From the NCBI GenBank assembly GCA_030674185.1, contig JAPXFY010000212.1, positions 37,501 through 76,160 of the forward strand: a stretch of 38,660 bases of DNA, given 5' to 3'. Of the stretch, positions 1 to 11,460 are shown one piece after another (position 1 is the first letter of the stretch; each line of letters starts with the position of its first letter). Origin of the DNA: Monoplex corrugatus (lineage: Eukaryota > Mollusca > Gastropoda > Littorinimorpha > Ranellidae). Below the pieces are notes generated by a model. It ran no database searches. It saw nothing but the letters and a program-made list of their open reading frames with translations, and was not told where the DNA came from. Position numbers and translations under genes: made by a program.

Positions 1-72
<72 letters not shown>
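1..72. repeat. (AC)n microsatellite
   Basis: Near-perfect AC dinucleotide tract with one interruption near position 42. It directly abuts the decayed reverse-transcriptase fragment that follows. Confidence 0.97.
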
Positions 73-75
<3 letters not shown>

Positions 76-77
76 TT

Positions 78-945
78 TAAATCATATTCAGCAAGTTAGC
101 TGTGAGATTCCACGTTTTGCAATCGTAGAGGAAAATAGGCATAACAAGGGAGCGCATCACACGTATTTGAGAGCTGAACTAAATGTTGTTGTCTTTCTAT
201 ACCAGCTTTAGTCTTGTAAGCATTGTTACTGTGTGCGCAGTTCTGGAAAACACTTCAGGTTTGAAGCCTTCATCTATATAACAGTTGTCCCCAGGCAGGT
301 GAGACAGTGCACTGTCCCCAGCTGACGTCCTCTGACCCTAATGTCAGTACTGATGTCACTGGTGTTAATGGTCATCAGCTTGGTCTTGTCAACACTGATC
401 TCCATTCCATGCGCTATTAAGAGTTTCATCAAGGTGTCATACCAAGCTGGTTATTCCTGTTCATATCCAGCCAAGCCACTAATGTTATCAGCAAAAGATG
501 GGCTGTGATTTTCCCACCGCCAGTTTTGACTATTCCTGCGTAATGTTTCAGTGCATCAGTCGTATTTCATTCCAGGAAGATGTTGACAGAGTGAGTGAAA
601 GTAAACAGCCCTGTTGAACTCCAACTATCGTTTGGAACCAATCGGCAATGCTGCCTTTGATGAAGACCGCGTTTGTGGCCTTGTAGATGTGTTCTGCCAT
701 CTTAGTACCGATAAGATTGCATGCCAAATCCTGTCGACCACCCTTTTCAAGTCTATGAAGAGATAACAGACGCCCTGATGATGTTAAATGTACTTTGTGA
801 ATTACATAGTATTCTTAGGTTAAAGATCTGTACAGTAGTGCTTTTCCCTGCGCTAAAATTTGCTTATTCTTCAACAATCTTCTCTGGTCATGGCTTCAGC
901 CTGTTCAGAAGGATTTTCAATACGACTTTGTTGGAGTAAGACAAA
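78..945 (-). mobile_element. Decayed non-LTR retrotransposon reverse-transcriptase fragment
   Basis: Read on the minus strand, the segment carries successive reverse-transcriptase blocks in different frames. Near 945-780 there is a stretch resembling ILLNRLKP...IFNLRILC. Near 770-715 is YLFIDLKRVVDRIWH, equivalent to RT motif A with its catalytic Asp. Near 640-590 is VGVQQGCLLS (motif B). Near 510-490 is FADNI where FADDI is expected (motif C, second Asp lost). Near 430-390 is GMEISVDKTKLM, and near 270-100 are YLGTTVI and a ...RSLVMPIFLYDCKTW-like block. Stops and frameshifts separate the blocks, so it is dead. Block order and wording fit the endonuclease/RT ORF2 of invertebrate non-LTR elements. 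The 3' side stops at the AC tract; the endonuclease part is missing. Confidence 0.85.
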
Positions 946-1080
946 CAATGTGACTGTTTTGGTATAAATGAAGCTTTCCATGTGTAGGTGAGACAGGCAG
1001 AAAGTGACACCGTTGGTCAAGGGTCACACACTTAACAGGCTGAGAGTGCCCTAGCTTTTTTCATTTCAGCATTTTGCACG

Positions 1081-1190
1081 TGCGTGCGATTGTGTATGTG
1101 TGCGTGTGCGTGTGCGTGTGCGTGTGTGTGTGTGTGGTGTGTGTGTGTGTGTGTGTGTGTGTGTGCATGCGCGCGCGCACGTGCGTGCAA
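1081..1190. repeat. (TG)n/(GC) microsatellite
   Basis: Alternating TG with GCGC and GTGC interruptions. Reading frames through it are only Cys/Val or His/Thr low-complexity artefacts. Confidence 0.95.
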
Positions 1191-2520
1191 GTGCATTGCT
1201 TGTGTGTCTGAGTCTGTGAATACTTGCATTCATTTGTATTATTTTGCTCTTTTTATTCCATGGTTTCTAATAGTTGTTTTCTGTTCATGATTTTTGATTC
1301 TTTGTTTTTACTTGATTAAATATTCAGTGTTGTATTCCTGTAAATTCTAACGAGTATGTTTTTAACATGGACAGTTTGGGCAATGTAAGTTCTTCTCCTT
1401 CTTCTCTTCCTTCTTAGCACTTCATATTTTTAGCAACCTCAAGTCTATTCAATAGTACGGCTATTTTTAGGTGACTCATACAGCATGGAGAAAGCCATGA
1501 CAAAGTCCTTTCCAGCCATGTGCAACATGGATTTATCAGTCATTAACTGTATTTATGGATTCCAATCAACGCTGGACCAATATAACTGGTCTAGCGCATA
1601 GTTTCAGATAAATGTTTTTCATGGTCAGAATCAATATCCCTGATAGTTTCATTTTCCGTATAAAAATTGTATGTTGTTGTCTGTTTATTGTAAGAAAAAC
1701 GAAAACTTTTTTAAAATCCATAATAATTAAACTTTGATGCTAACATTGTAAAAACATAATGATAATAAAATCTATATCTTGGCTATAAATTTATGTAAAC
1801 TCACATGAATCATAATTTACTTGTATGCTTGATGTTATCCTGAAAATCTTTGCCCAAAACGTCATTTTTCTCAGTTAAATTTCAAAGTAAATAATCTGTT
1901 ACGTAAAATACAATCAAGGAAAAGAAAAGGAGATACTATGACGTCACTATTTTGGTTTTCATTTTTTAAGATTGGGGTTTAACCATTTTAACCGCCCACT
2001 TTAATCGTCTGCTTCTTGCAGGAAACTAGTGCAAAGCGCGTGGGGATGAAAGGGTTGGTATCAAGAATGATGATATCCTTGTAATGGTGGAGGCTCCTGG
2101 CTCGTGTTTTCATCTGTCTCATTTAATAATCGGGGACATGTAATATGTGACCTGTCCCTGTGTATCAGCCACTCACATCTGAGCATGATAGACCCTACGT
2201 TTCCTTAATCTACACGCACCTCTCACGATAGCTCTTTTATTGTTCATCTGGCTTGCGTGATGTTAAAAGAAATGTTCTCTGTGTATGCATGATATGTACA
2301 GTTTGTTTGTGACAATGATGATGTACGGTTTCACTTTGTATTGTATGCCTCACTCTGACGACCTATATACATTATGTTGTCGTCTTTCGCGACTTCATAA
2401 CAGACCACTTCTAGGGCATTTTGCTCCTTCATCTCTTTATGTTCGTATTTCATTATTCCTTCAAGAAATAAGACAGATCCGATGGGGATCTGTCGCTGCT
2501 ATCTGTGAGTAATAAAGTGT
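1191..2520. other. Intergenic, no recognisable gene
   Basis: AT-rich sequence without a coding-like frame, RNA gene or clear repeat. A single TGACGTCA palindrome (CRE-type) lies near 1939; with no gene beside it I assign no role. Confidence 0.6.
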
Positions 2521-2522
2521 TT

Positions 2523-2643
2523 TCAACTTTCTCTCTCTCTCTCTCTCCCTCGTGTCGTCTGTCTCCTTTCCACTACCTGCTCCTGATCATCGTCACCATC
2601 ATCATCATCATCATCATCACCATCATCATCATCACCACCATCA

Positions 2644-2686
<43 letters not shown>

Positions 2687-2720
2687 ATTTTTCTTTTGTG
2701 TGTGTGTGTGTGTGTGTATA
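2523..2720. repeat. (CT)n, (ATC)n and (TG)n compound microsatellite
   Basis: A CT tract near 2527-2550, a long ATC/CAT trinucleotide tract near 2590-2686 and a TG tract near 2697-2718 follow one another. The poly-His, poly-Met and poly-Ser frames across the trinucleotide tract are artefacts of the repeat. Confidence 0.95.
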
Positions 2721-2870
2721 CTCTTTCGTTTTCTCCATGCACCCACACCCCTAATTCTTTCCCTTCCCCTACCTCTGTATCAGTTTCACCATCATTCTAA
2801 GTCTAATATCTTTATGCACATATAAATTACTTGTATTGATATAGCTTTTATGAGCATTACTTGAAATAAT
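2721..2870. other. Short spacer, nothing recognised
   Basis: Unique-looking sequence between microsatellites with no coding signal. Confidence 0.5.
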
Positions 2871-2897
2871 CTCTCTCTCTCTCTCTCTCTCGCTCCT

Positions 2898-2965
<68 letters not shown>

Positions 2966-3131
2966 TGTGTGTTCTCACCAGAACCATGTTAAGGATATAA
3001 TTTTTGAAAAATCCAGTGTTTTTCTTAATTTACGAAGGGACGCTACTCCTTAGATTAGTGTTCTCTACTTGGAGGATGACATTTTCTCCCTTCGATATCT
3101 AATCCGTTAGTTTAACAAATGTAGACATGTA

Positions 3132-3184
<53 letters not shown>
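2871..3184. repeat. (CT)n-(TG)n and (TG)n microsatellites
   Basis: CT tract 2871-2947 grading into TG to about 2971, then unique sequence, then a TG tract at 3133-3184. Confidence 0.95.
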
Positions 3185-3784
3185 TGTGGTAGAAAGTAAG
3201 TAAAACTACGTGAATAAGTAAAGTTGGAAAATTCAAACTCAGTAAAATAGGTAAATGTAGATGTAAAACAGTATACTGTGCATGCTTGTTAGGAAATTAC
3301 ACAAAGAACAGAACGCTACACAGGACAGAATGACACATGATGGATCATCAGCAAAGTGACAAAGACAGGAATGTAATACAAACAGATTGTTAGCAAGGAG
3401 TCCCTCGTCCACAGAGCACTGTGTGAGGTGATGTATACAGTGTCACTAGTGAGGAGACTGTTCAGCACTGAACTTTGGTCTGAACTTGTCGGGGTTCACA
3501 GTCTTTCTCACCTTGTGGACTGCAGGTTTGAACACAGGGAATCAGATCCAATTTCATGCCACCCAAAATGTTTATTTGATAACTGTTTCCTAATAGACTT
3601 GTATTCCATAGAATTTTCTTTACGATTATGATGAAGTTCTAAGGACTGAGTAGAAAGATGTGACTATTGTGTGTATCTGTGACCGTCATTAAACACATCA
3701 ATCAAGGATACACAAGTGTTGTTACTAGTAAGGCAGGCTGTTCCATGACCCAAAGATTGTAATGGAATGAGGTGGTAGTGACAA
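3185..3784. other. Intergenic; possible weak tRNA-like SINE remnant
   Basis: No coding frame recognised. Around 3474-3540 (plus strand) a TTTGGTCTG stretch is followed about 45 bases later by CAGGTTTGAACAC, which resembles a pol III B box. The A box is poor, so a SINE remnant is only a possibility. Confidence 0.3.
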
Positions 3785-4110
3785 ATGAATGTCCAGAGTA
3801 AGGCGAGGGAAGGCTCTTCCGTTCTTATCTTGGTCAGGTAGCAGGGCATGAGCTGGTTGGTGCATGTTGTGTGACTCTGGCCTGAGGTTTGTCATCTTCC
3901 CACCTCTCCATTTGGTTTGTAAACAAGCTAACTGATAAATAGGTCTGAATGGGTCGTGCAGTGCGTGGACAGCTCCCCATTTTTTGTGTGAAATGGTTGG
4001 TGTCGGGAGCTGGGAGATGACTATCAATAGAAAGGTGAGGCATTGGTGCTCTGGGTCCTATCCAGCACCCTCAAGAGCTTCTTGTTCAATTCTAAATTTA
4101 CTGTCTTGCC
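3785..4110 (-). repeat. Interspersed repeat, copy A (inverted relative to 10820-11145)
   Basis: The reverse complement of this interval matches 10820-11145. Shared landmarks in order are the GAGGGTGC region, AATAGTCAT, CTCCCGAC, CAGACC, TTCACAAACCAAATGG-type and ACCAACCAG stretches. The identity is divergent, with small indels. Neither copy has a convincing coding frame, so the family is unnamed: it may be a degenerate transposon or an unclassified dispersed repeat. Confidence 0.75.
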
Positions 4111-4194
4111 AACGTTCTGAGGATGATACACATCTCATCTCCCTTGCTGCTTTACCTTCCACAAATCCTGAACAGGGTCAGGCATCTGTTCATA

Positions 4195-4300
4195 ACTGGG
4201 TGGAGTGATAATTATTTTCTCAAGCAAGATTCACACCCGTGCAGTCAGACTGGAAGGTGGGAGTTCTACCTCTACGCCAACCAGGCCTGGTTGTTATTAG
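4195..4300 (-). mobile_element. tRNA-derived SINE head (putative)
   Basis: On the minus strand, TTGGCGTAGAGGTAG (A-box-like, plus coordinates about 4268-4282) is followed about 30 bases later by GGGTGTGAATC (B-box-like, about 4228-4238). This is the spacing of a tRNA internal promoter. There is no foldable functional tRNA, so it reads as a degenerate SINE. Confidence 0.4.
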
Positions 4301-4550
4301 TATGCAACTGAAACACACTGGGTGTGGCTGAAAATAAAATATTGATTAAAAGAGTCGTTAAACTGTTTTTGTTGTCATTTACAACCCACAGTCACACCTA
4401 GTGGCCATGCGTAATTAAAACGTTTGTGGTAAACCTGACTGATATAAAGTGACTGTTTATTATTGGATTGTCAAAATTATGTGTGCATAAAGAGTGTAGG
4501 GAAATACAATCAGTATGAAAAGTAACCACACAATGCACTTTGAAACTCTG

Positions 4551-4560
4551 TTCTCTCTGT

Positions 4561-4620
<60 letters not shown>

Positions 4621-4770
4621 TCTCTCTCTTGTCTGTCTTCTGTGTGCCTCTCTCTATGTCTGTCTGTCTGTCTGCCTGTCTCTCCACTCTTTCACTTCTC
4701 TCACTGTTTGTCTGTGTGCTTCTCTGTGTCTGTATATCTGTCTATCTGTCTGCCTCTCTCTCTCTACCTG
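4551..4770. repeat. (CT)n / (CTGT)n pyrimidine-rich microsatellite
   Basis: CT tract followed by CTGT and CTCT variants. The Ser/Leu-rich frames through it are artefacts, including the upstream part of the long plus-strand frame that later enters the LINE. Confidence 0.95.
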
Positions 4771-4851
4771 TCTCCAGTGGAACTGACTGCAATTACTCTT
4801 GGATAAAAAGTGTTTACTTTTTCTTTAGTTCACTTTCACGCTCGCGCGTGT

Positions 4852-4854
<3 letters not shown>

Positions 4855-4892
<38 letters not shown>

Positions 4893-4972
4893 ACACACAC
4901 ACACACAACACACACACACACACACACACACAACAACATACATCACACCACACACACACACACACACACACT
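4855..4972. repeat. (AC)n microsatellite
   Basis: AC tract with ACAA and ACC interruptions. The RNase H-bearing LINE begins immediately at its 3' edge, in the same frame by chance. Confidence 0.95.
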
Positions 4973-5773
4973 TCAGGCTCTTGAATTAATGAAATTAGAC
5001 ACTAGATCTGAAATGGTAATAGAAATTAGCCATTTAATTCATTACTTATCCCTAAGAGGAACTGATCTTACTTTTTGTTGGATACCATCTCATTGTTCGT
5101 TTCATCATAACGATGTGGTTGACAGGGTTGCCAAACGAGGAGCTAAGGGTTCACCAGAATCAAACAACATAAAGCTTTCTCCATCTTTAAATGAATTTTG
5201 TAATTTAGTAGACACCTATGTTTGGAAACTGTTTCAAGATAATCAGGAAAAGTACAATACTAATAGCATGGATTTTAAAATCAGCAAAATCAGTAAACAG
5301 TCTACTACAAACAGATATATACAGCCCCTTATGTATAGGTGGAAACTTGATGCATTCAAAACAAAGTATACCAGAAATATTGCCTGTCTTTGTGGACAGA
5401 AAATAACGACCAGTCATTTACTTTCTTGCATTAGTATAAAGCGATACATTCCGATACTTTCTACTCACACAATTTCCGACATATTTGAATCATCATTATT
5501 GACATATGAATTTTTCGTCAGCCTATCTAAAAGTCCAATAGTTCAATATTTATAATTCGTTCATCTTCCTGTTCATAGTTACAGTTAGCTAGTTTATTGT
5601 AATATTTTGTAGTATGCTGCTTCATTTGTCATGTTTATGTTTTCCTCCGACATTTGCATTGTCCTTGCTTCTTACTTGTTTTTAAAATGGTTTCAGCCCG
5701 AATATGTTTTTTGATGCTCGAATGGGCTAAAAGTAATATGAATTTAAACTTGAACTTTTAAAAAAAAAAAAAA
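4973..5773 (+). mobile_element. 5'-truncated non-LTR retrotransposon: RNase H domain, C-terminal tail, 3' UTR and poly(A)
   Basis: From 4973 to the stop at 5553-5555 a single open frame encodes about 190 residues of an ORF2 C-terminus. Near its start DLTFCWIPSH...NDVVDRVAK is the last part of an RNase H fold: the PSH His and the D of the DxVAK block are the usual final active-site positions. The first catalytic Asp and Glu are missing because the element is cut at the AC tract. Further on, CLCGQKITTSHLLSC is the Cys/His knuckle common at the end of these ORFs. A ~200-base AT-rich 3' UTR ends in a run of A at about 5759-5773. The frame is uninterrupted, so this insertion is younger than the other relics. 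RNase H-bearing LINEs include the I and related clades; I cannot fix the clade. Confidence 0.85.
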
Positions 5774-6016
5774 TTTCATTTTTATTTTCTTTTTTTATTT
5801 TATTTTATTCAATTTGTTTTAAACCAAGATTGACTACACGTAAACACCTGCTTTTACCCTTCCTATTTCTACTCCCCTTCCCAACATCGCTCGGTTTGTT
5901 TTTGTTTTTTGTTTTTTTTTGTTCATTTATTTTATCTATTTTGTTTTATCTTTTATTTCTCATTTATTTATCATTATTTTCATTGTTATCAATTATTATG
6001 TTTTATTTATTTATTT
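5774..6016. other. T-rich intergenic stretch
   Basis: TTTTATTT-rich sequence directly after the LINE poly(A); no gene seen. Confidence 0.6.
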
Positions 6017-6143
6017 TGTGTGTGTGTGTGTGTGTGTCTAAAATACTTAATTGAATAGACATTAAACCAATGACCACCACACACACACATACACACACAC
6101 ATGCACACACACTTAACACACACACACAACACAAAACACACAA

Positions 6144-6179
<36 letters not shown>

Positions 6180-6218
6180 CACAACACACACACAACACAC
6201 ACACACACACACAAACAC
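6017..6218. repeat. (TG)n then (AC)n microsatellites in inverted arrangement
   Basis: A TG tract at 6017-6038 and an interrupted AC tract at 6077-6218 are separated by about 38 bases. They can pair as an imperfect hairpin. Confidence 0.95.
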
Positions 6219-6317
6219 ATCAGTAGCCATGCCATCACAGACAAGTGTCTGACAGTCAGACTACAGGAAACATCACACCATGGACACTGCTGTCCTTGAT
6301 AACCTGTGTAAACTGTA

Positions 6318-6420
6318 GGAGATACACCAGTCTGCGTTGTGCAATGGTCAGCACAGTGAACTAACTAATGGAATGGTGTGGATTCCAGTCACTTCAGTCC
6401 TGTCAAAATCATTATGGGAG
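6318..6420 (+). mobile_element. tRNA-derived SINE head (putative)
   Basis: GCAATGGTCAGCACAGTG near 6341 resembles an A box and GTGTGGATTCCAGTC near 6376 resembles a B box, at tRNA-like spacing. The sequence is too degenerate to be a tRNA gene. The body downstream is not recognised. Confidence 0.4.
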
Positions 6421-6825
6421 TTTGCAGAGTTGAGTGTGCTATGGACGTATTGGTAAGACTGGAAACACATTGTTCTTTCGTCTACTTCAAGGACGTGTCA
6501 TTGAGTGTGGTGCTCATCTTTCCTGAATAATGCCACATGCGTCTGTGTCTCTCTGACCTGGTTGATGCCAGAATATGTTATAAAAGGAAGAGCAGAGTAC
6601 AGCTTGTCACAGGTTAAATCCACAACAGAACTCCATAGCATCATGATTATCATCCTCTTCGTCATGCGTGTCATAAAATTATGAACATTGTTCCACGACT
6701 TGTGACCACTGAAATGGGGTGAACATTGGACAATCAAACTAGAGAAATACTTGTCTGTTATTCTGCCTGTTTGTCAGCTGTCTGTCTGCCTGTTTGTCTG
6801 TCTGGCTGTCGCTGTTTCCTCTTCG
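6421..6825. other. Intergenic, no recognisable gene
   Basis: A 79-codon minus-strand frame at 6498-6737 exists but has no recognisable motif; I do not call it a gene. Confidence 0.5.
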
Positions 6826-7135
6826 TCGCTCTCTCCTCTCTCTCTCTCTCTCTTCTCTCTCTTCTCCCCTGCTCTCAAGTTCTCTCTCTCTCTCTCTTCC
6901 CCCTCTCTCTCTCACACATTCTCTCTCTCTCAATCTTTCTTTCTTTTCTCTCTCTTACTCACTCTGTCTCTCAGTCACTCTCATTCTCTCTTTCTTTCTC
7001 TTCTCTCTCTTTCTCTCTCTATGTCTGTCTGTCTGTCTTTCTTGCTCCCTCATGCCTCTATCTTTCTCTCCCTCTGTCTCTCTCCTCCTCTCTCTCAGTC
7101 TCCCCCTCGCTCCTCCCTCCCTTCCCCCCTCAATC
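6826..7135. repeat. CT-rich low-complexity tract
   Basis: Imperfect CTCT/CTTT/CTGT sequence over 300 bases. Overlapping Ser/Leu-rich frames on the plus strand are artefacts. Confidence 0.95.
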
Positions 7136-7586
7136 TCTGGCATGTTTAACTTCTGCACGACACACTGAAGGTCACTTCAGGTGTTCAGGGTGTTCATCGT
7201 CATTGGTGTTTGTCTTGTGTATGTGATCATTGTCAGTGAGTTGTCATTCACGATATGTGGTCTGCATCTAGTTCTGCTTTGTATGGTATGCTATATTGGC
7301 ATCAGACACCTACTAGGAATGCCAGTCAACAAGCCTGGTGCCACGATAAGATCACCACACAAAAGAGTAGAAGAGGACACAAGACGTCCATCATAATGAC
7401 ATGGACACAACCAGAATGAAACAGAAATGTGTTTGGGGCAGTTATCTGTTTTACAAAACGCAAAAAGGAGTGATGTGTTAAGTGGTTCCTCCAGACATGG
7501 CCATCACACAGGTAATGTGTTGTAGTGAACTGACACTGGTTGATGTGGTTTGTAGCCATGTTGACGGTGTTCACAGCGGTTCTTAT
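7136..7586. other. Intergenic, no recognisable gene
   Basis: Unique sequence before the 53-bp minisatellite; short frames on both strands have no recognisable motif. Confidence 0.5.
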
Positions 7587-8375
7587 GGGGCTGGCTGCCT
7601 GGTGCTGATGAACACATGTATTTCACTATTGCATACACTGGGGCTGGCTGCCTGGTACTGATGGACACATGCATTCACTTATATATACACTGGGGCTAGC
7701 TGCCTGGTGCTGATGGACACATGTACTTCACTATCAAATACACTGGGGCTGGTGCTGATGGACACATGTACTTCACTATCAAATACACTGGGGCTGGCTA
7801 CCTAGTGCTGATGAACACATGTACTTCACTATCATATACACTGGGGCTGGCTGCCTGGTGTTATGGACACATGTATTTCACTATCATATACACGGGTGGT
7901 GGCGCCCCGGCTGCTACCTGGTGCTGATGGACACAGTATTCACTATCATATACACTGGGGCTGGCTGCCTGGTGCTGATGGACACATGTACTTCACTATC
8001 ATATACACTGGGGTGGCTGCCTGGTGCTGATGGACACATGTACTTCACTATCATATACACTGGGGCTGGCTGCCTAGTGCTGATGGACACACGTACTTCA
8101 CTATCATATACACTGGGGCTGGCTGCCTGGTGCTGATGGACACATGTACTTCACTATCATATACACTGGGGCTGGCTAGCCTGGTGCTGATGGACACATG
8201 TACTTCACTATCATATACACTGGGGCTGGCTGCCTGGTGCTGATGGACACATGTACTTCACTATATATACACTGGGTCTGGTGCCTGGTGCTGATGACAC
8301 ATGTACTTCACTATCATATACACTGGGCTGGCTGCTAGTGCTGATGACACATGTATTTCACTATCATATACACTG
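7587..8375. repeat. Minisatellite, ~53-bp unit, about 15 copies
   Basis: Tandem units built on GCCTGGTGCTGATGGACAC, then CATGTACTTCACTATC and ATACACTGGGGCTG. The inner copies are nearly identical; the edges carry indels (for example shortened units near 7730 and 8330). Apparent ORFs here arise from the repeat. Confidence 0.95.
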
Positions 8376-8635
8376 GGATTACTGTAATGATTGATCAGAA
8401 GTGTACACACATAGGCGGTGGAAGGTCGGGTACAGGGATTTCTGTTAAAGTGTGAGGCCAGTCATTTGTGTGGTGGTAGGGGTGGGTCAGTTCTATCAAA
8501 AATGTAGAAAGGAATTCAAGCTTACCACAACAGCCAGTAAATATATTTATGACGTACGTTATGTTCATTCTGGGAACTTGTTTCCTGATATGATACTAGT
8601 TGTGTGAGTGTGTATGTAATGCAAAGCTATACCTG
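8376..8635. other. Spacer between minisatellites
   Basis: No gene or repeat recognised. Confidence 0.5.
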
Positions 8636-8985
8636 TTGTGGTGTTCTACACGTAACATTCACTACACCACTCGTACTACACGTTTCAGTCACTACACCAG
8701 TTGTTCTACACGTGACAGTTACTACTCCTGTTGTTCTACACGTGACAGTCACTACACCTGTTGCGGTCGTTCTACACGTGACAATCACTACACCTGTTGT
8801 GGTCGTTCTACACGTGACAGTCACTATACCTGTGTGGTCGTTCTACACGTTACAGTCACTACACCTGTTTTGGCCATCCTACGCATGGCAGTCACGACAC
8901 CTGTTGTTCTACACGTGACAGTCACTACACCTGCTGTGGCTATTCTACAGGTGACAGTCACTGCACCTGTTGTTCTACACGACAG
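8636..8985. repeat. Minisatellite, 30/36-bp unit, about 11 copies with CACGTG palindromes
   Basis: Units centre on TTCTACACGTGACAGTCAC followed by TACACCTGTTGT. A 6-bp insertion (GGTCGT type) makes 36-bp variants. Most units contain an E-box hexamer CACGTG overlapping the inverted repeat GTGACAGTCAC. Confidence 0.93.
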
Positions 8986-8994
8986 CTGTTGTTT

Positions 8995-9545
8995 GTAAAA
9001 AATGCTTTTTGTCTTCTTGAATGATGTTTTTGCTTAGCCAAGTCTGCTGGCTATTTCTGATGTGCATCAGCCATCTGGTGAAATGATCGTTCCCAGGTAT
9101 TTACACTTATCAACCTGTTTAGGGCTGTGCCATTTGCTGTTATTTGGCATGAAGGGATTTAATGTTTTTTACTGATTACCATGACTTTAGTCGTCTTCCT
9201 ATTTAGCTCCAACCTTTTATTTTCGCTTTCTATTTCTATTTCATTCACAACGTTTTGTTGCTCCCTTTCATTTTCTGCAGTTACACGGTGTCATTGTCCT
9301 CCAACCTTTAATGCAGAGTATTCTTCCAGGTTTCTCATGATGATTTTGCTGTAAAGTGAAAACATCTGGTGGCAAAACACAACCTTGCCTGTCTCGTCCT
9401 TTTGATATTTTGGAAAGGGCTTGTATCGTTTTCTATTCTTATTGCAGCTGCTTGTTCCCAATACATATTTCTAATTATTCAGAGACCTTGTCAATCAATA
9501 TTGAGTCTTTTTAGTTGGTTGATTATCTTACGAAAAATGTTTTAA
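8995..9545 (-). mobile_element. RTE-type non-LTR retrotransposon fragment
   Basis: This segment aligns along its length with 35830-36390 of the RTE element near the right end, same orientation. Shared landmarks are the TTCTTGAATG..GTTTT block, the CCCAGGTATTT block, GCCATTTGCTGTTATTT, CATGACTT, and the CAATATTGAGTC/CAACATTGAGTC block. It covers the middle and thumb of the reverse transcriptase. A deletion near 9295 removes the stretch that in the other copy encodes the catalytic YADD, so it is dead. Both ends are truncated. Confidence 0.85.
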
Positions 9546-9565
9546 CGAATCAATGATTAAAAAAA

Positions 9566-9992
9566 ACGGTCAGAATGAACTACACCTTCCAGTATGCCAT
9601 CAATTCCCTGCAACACTAAAGGTAAACAGAACAAACAGTAGTACTGTACTGATGACGGTCACAATGAAGTACACCATTCAGACACTACAGGTAAACAGAA
9701 CAAACAGTAATACTGTACTGATGACGGTCACAATGAAGTACACCATTTCAGACACTATAGGTAAACAGAACAAACAGTAGCTCTGTACTGATGACGGTCA
9801 CAATGAAGTACACCATTTCAGACACTATAGGTAAACAGAACAAACAGTAGTCTGTACTGATGACGGTCACAATGAAGTACACCATTTCAGACACTATAGG
9901 TAAACAGAACAAACATTAGCTCTGTACTGATGACGGTCACAATGAAGTACACCATTTCAGACACTACAGTTAAACAGAACAAACATTAGCCT
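9566..9992. repeat. Minisatellite, ~70-bp unit, about 6 copies
   Basis: Units carry GGTAAACAGAACAAACAGTA, then CTGTACTGATGACGGTCACA and ATGAAGTACACCATTTCAGA. The first copy (9566-9610) is the most divergent. Each unit contains an AG/GTAAAC donor-like junction. Confidence 0.93.
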
Positions 9993-10014
9993 TACTGAGT
10001 GAGGACTGAATCCA

Positions 10015-10483
10015 TTGTGTTGTGTGTGTGTGTGTGTTGTGTGTGTGTGTGTGTTGTGTGTGTGTGTGTCTGTGTGTGTGTGTGTGTGTGTGTCTGTGTG
10101 TGTGTATGTATGTGTGTGTCTATGTGTGTATGTGCGTGTGTATGTGAGTGTGTCTGTGTGTGTATGTGTGAGTGTGTGCATGCGTGCGCGTGCATGTGTG
10201 TGTGTGTGTGTCTGTGCGTGTTGTGTGTGTGTGTGTGTGTCTATGTGTGAGTGTGTATGCTCGTGTATGTGTGCTTGTGGGAGTGTGCGTATGTGTGTGC
10301 ACGTGAACGTGTGTGTGTGTCTTTGTGTTTGCATTTGTGCGTGTGTGTGTGTGTGTGTGTGTGAGTGTGTATGTGTGTGTGTTTGTGTGTATGTTTGTCT
10401 GTATGTTTGCGTGTGTGTCTGTGTGTGTGCTTGTATGTGTGTAAGTGTATGTGTGCTTGTACTTAGTCTTTGGGTGCTTTTAC

Positions 10484-10518
<35 letters not shown>

Positions 10519-10526
10519 TGTCTGTC

Positions 10527-10566
<40 letters not shown>

Positions 10567-10601
10567 TGTGTATGTGTGTGATTTTGTTTATCTTTGGGTG
10601 C

Positions 10602-10632
<31 letters not shown>

Positions 10633-10663
10633 GTTTGTTTTTGTATGTGTGTTGTGTGTGTGC

Positions 10664-10694
<31 letters not shown>

Positions 10695-10712
10695 TATGTG
10701 TGTGTGTCTGAG
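10015..10712. repeat. Long interrupted (TG)n microsatellite
   Basis: About 700 bases of TG with TC, TA, GC and TT interruptions, including a GCGC block near 10665. Poly-Cys/Val and poly-His/Thr frames are artefacts. Confidence 0.97.
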
Positions 10713-10819
10713 TGAGTGAGCTGTATTTGTGCATGCTTCGTTGTACTGTATTTTGTTTTGATTTATAATTAGGGCTGACGCTGGGCAGCAATTATGTTGT
10801 AATTAATATCTCTTTTACA

Positions 10820-11145
10820 AGTAATACAGTATTTTGAACTGAAGTGAATTCAATAGTTAACAAGAAACACCTCGAGGGTGCGGGTGGAACCAGAGTACCA
10901 GTGCTCGCCACTCTCCAGAGAGTCACCTCCCAAACTCCCGACGCCAATCAATAGTCATTTCATCAAGTAAAGGGGGGGGGGGGGGTGGGGCTGTCCATGT
11001 GTTTCATGACCATTCAGACCCAATCATCAGTGACCTTTTCACAAACCAAATGGCAAGGTGGGGAGATGATAAAGTCAAGGACATAATGCAATACACACCA
11101 ACCAGATCCAGCTCAACCTCCGGACCAGAAGAGAATGGAGGACCT
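10820..11145 (+). repeat. Interspersed repeat, copy B, with a poly(G) expansion
   Basis: This is the inverted partner of 3785-4110. It differs by small indels and by a run of about 15 G near 10971-10985 where copy A has AAAAAATGGGG-like sequence on its own sense strand. No stable reading frame. Confidence 0.75.
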
Positions 11146-11460
11146 CTCTAGCACCTCTCTGGTCTTCATCTCTCTTTCAGGCAGTCAGCCCTGCCACCAG
11201 CTCACATAGTTGCCAGCTCCTTTTCCCTTATTACAGTCTCGACAGTTGGCAGTCAGAAGCTCCCAACGTTGCCTTACTTCAACCACAGGAGTTGTTTGAA
11301 TGGCTGCAAAAGTAGCCAGGCATGATACTTCAGACACAGCCCATTTTTTTCTGTACAAATTGATAACTACTACATTCATGATATAATAAATAAAACAAGA
11401 TTTCATTATTATATTAATATATTCTGGCAGAATATTGCGTAGACACAATTCCAGGTGATA
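11146..11460. other. Spacer, no recognised gene
   Basis: A minus-strand frame of 103 codons (11185-11496) starts inside the adjacent minisatellite and shows no known motif. Confidence 0.5.

Noticed and set aside
2505..2825. Histidine-rich and methionine-rich frames
   Set aside because: They are products of the ATC trinucleotide repeat.
4515..4972. N-terminal part of a 346-codon plus-strand frame
   Set aside because: It is translated CT and AC microsatellite that happens to be in frame with the LINE RNase H piece; only 4973-5555 is real coding relic.
10015..10581. 188-codon Cys/Val frame
   Set aside because: Pure TG repeat; no other evidence for a protein.
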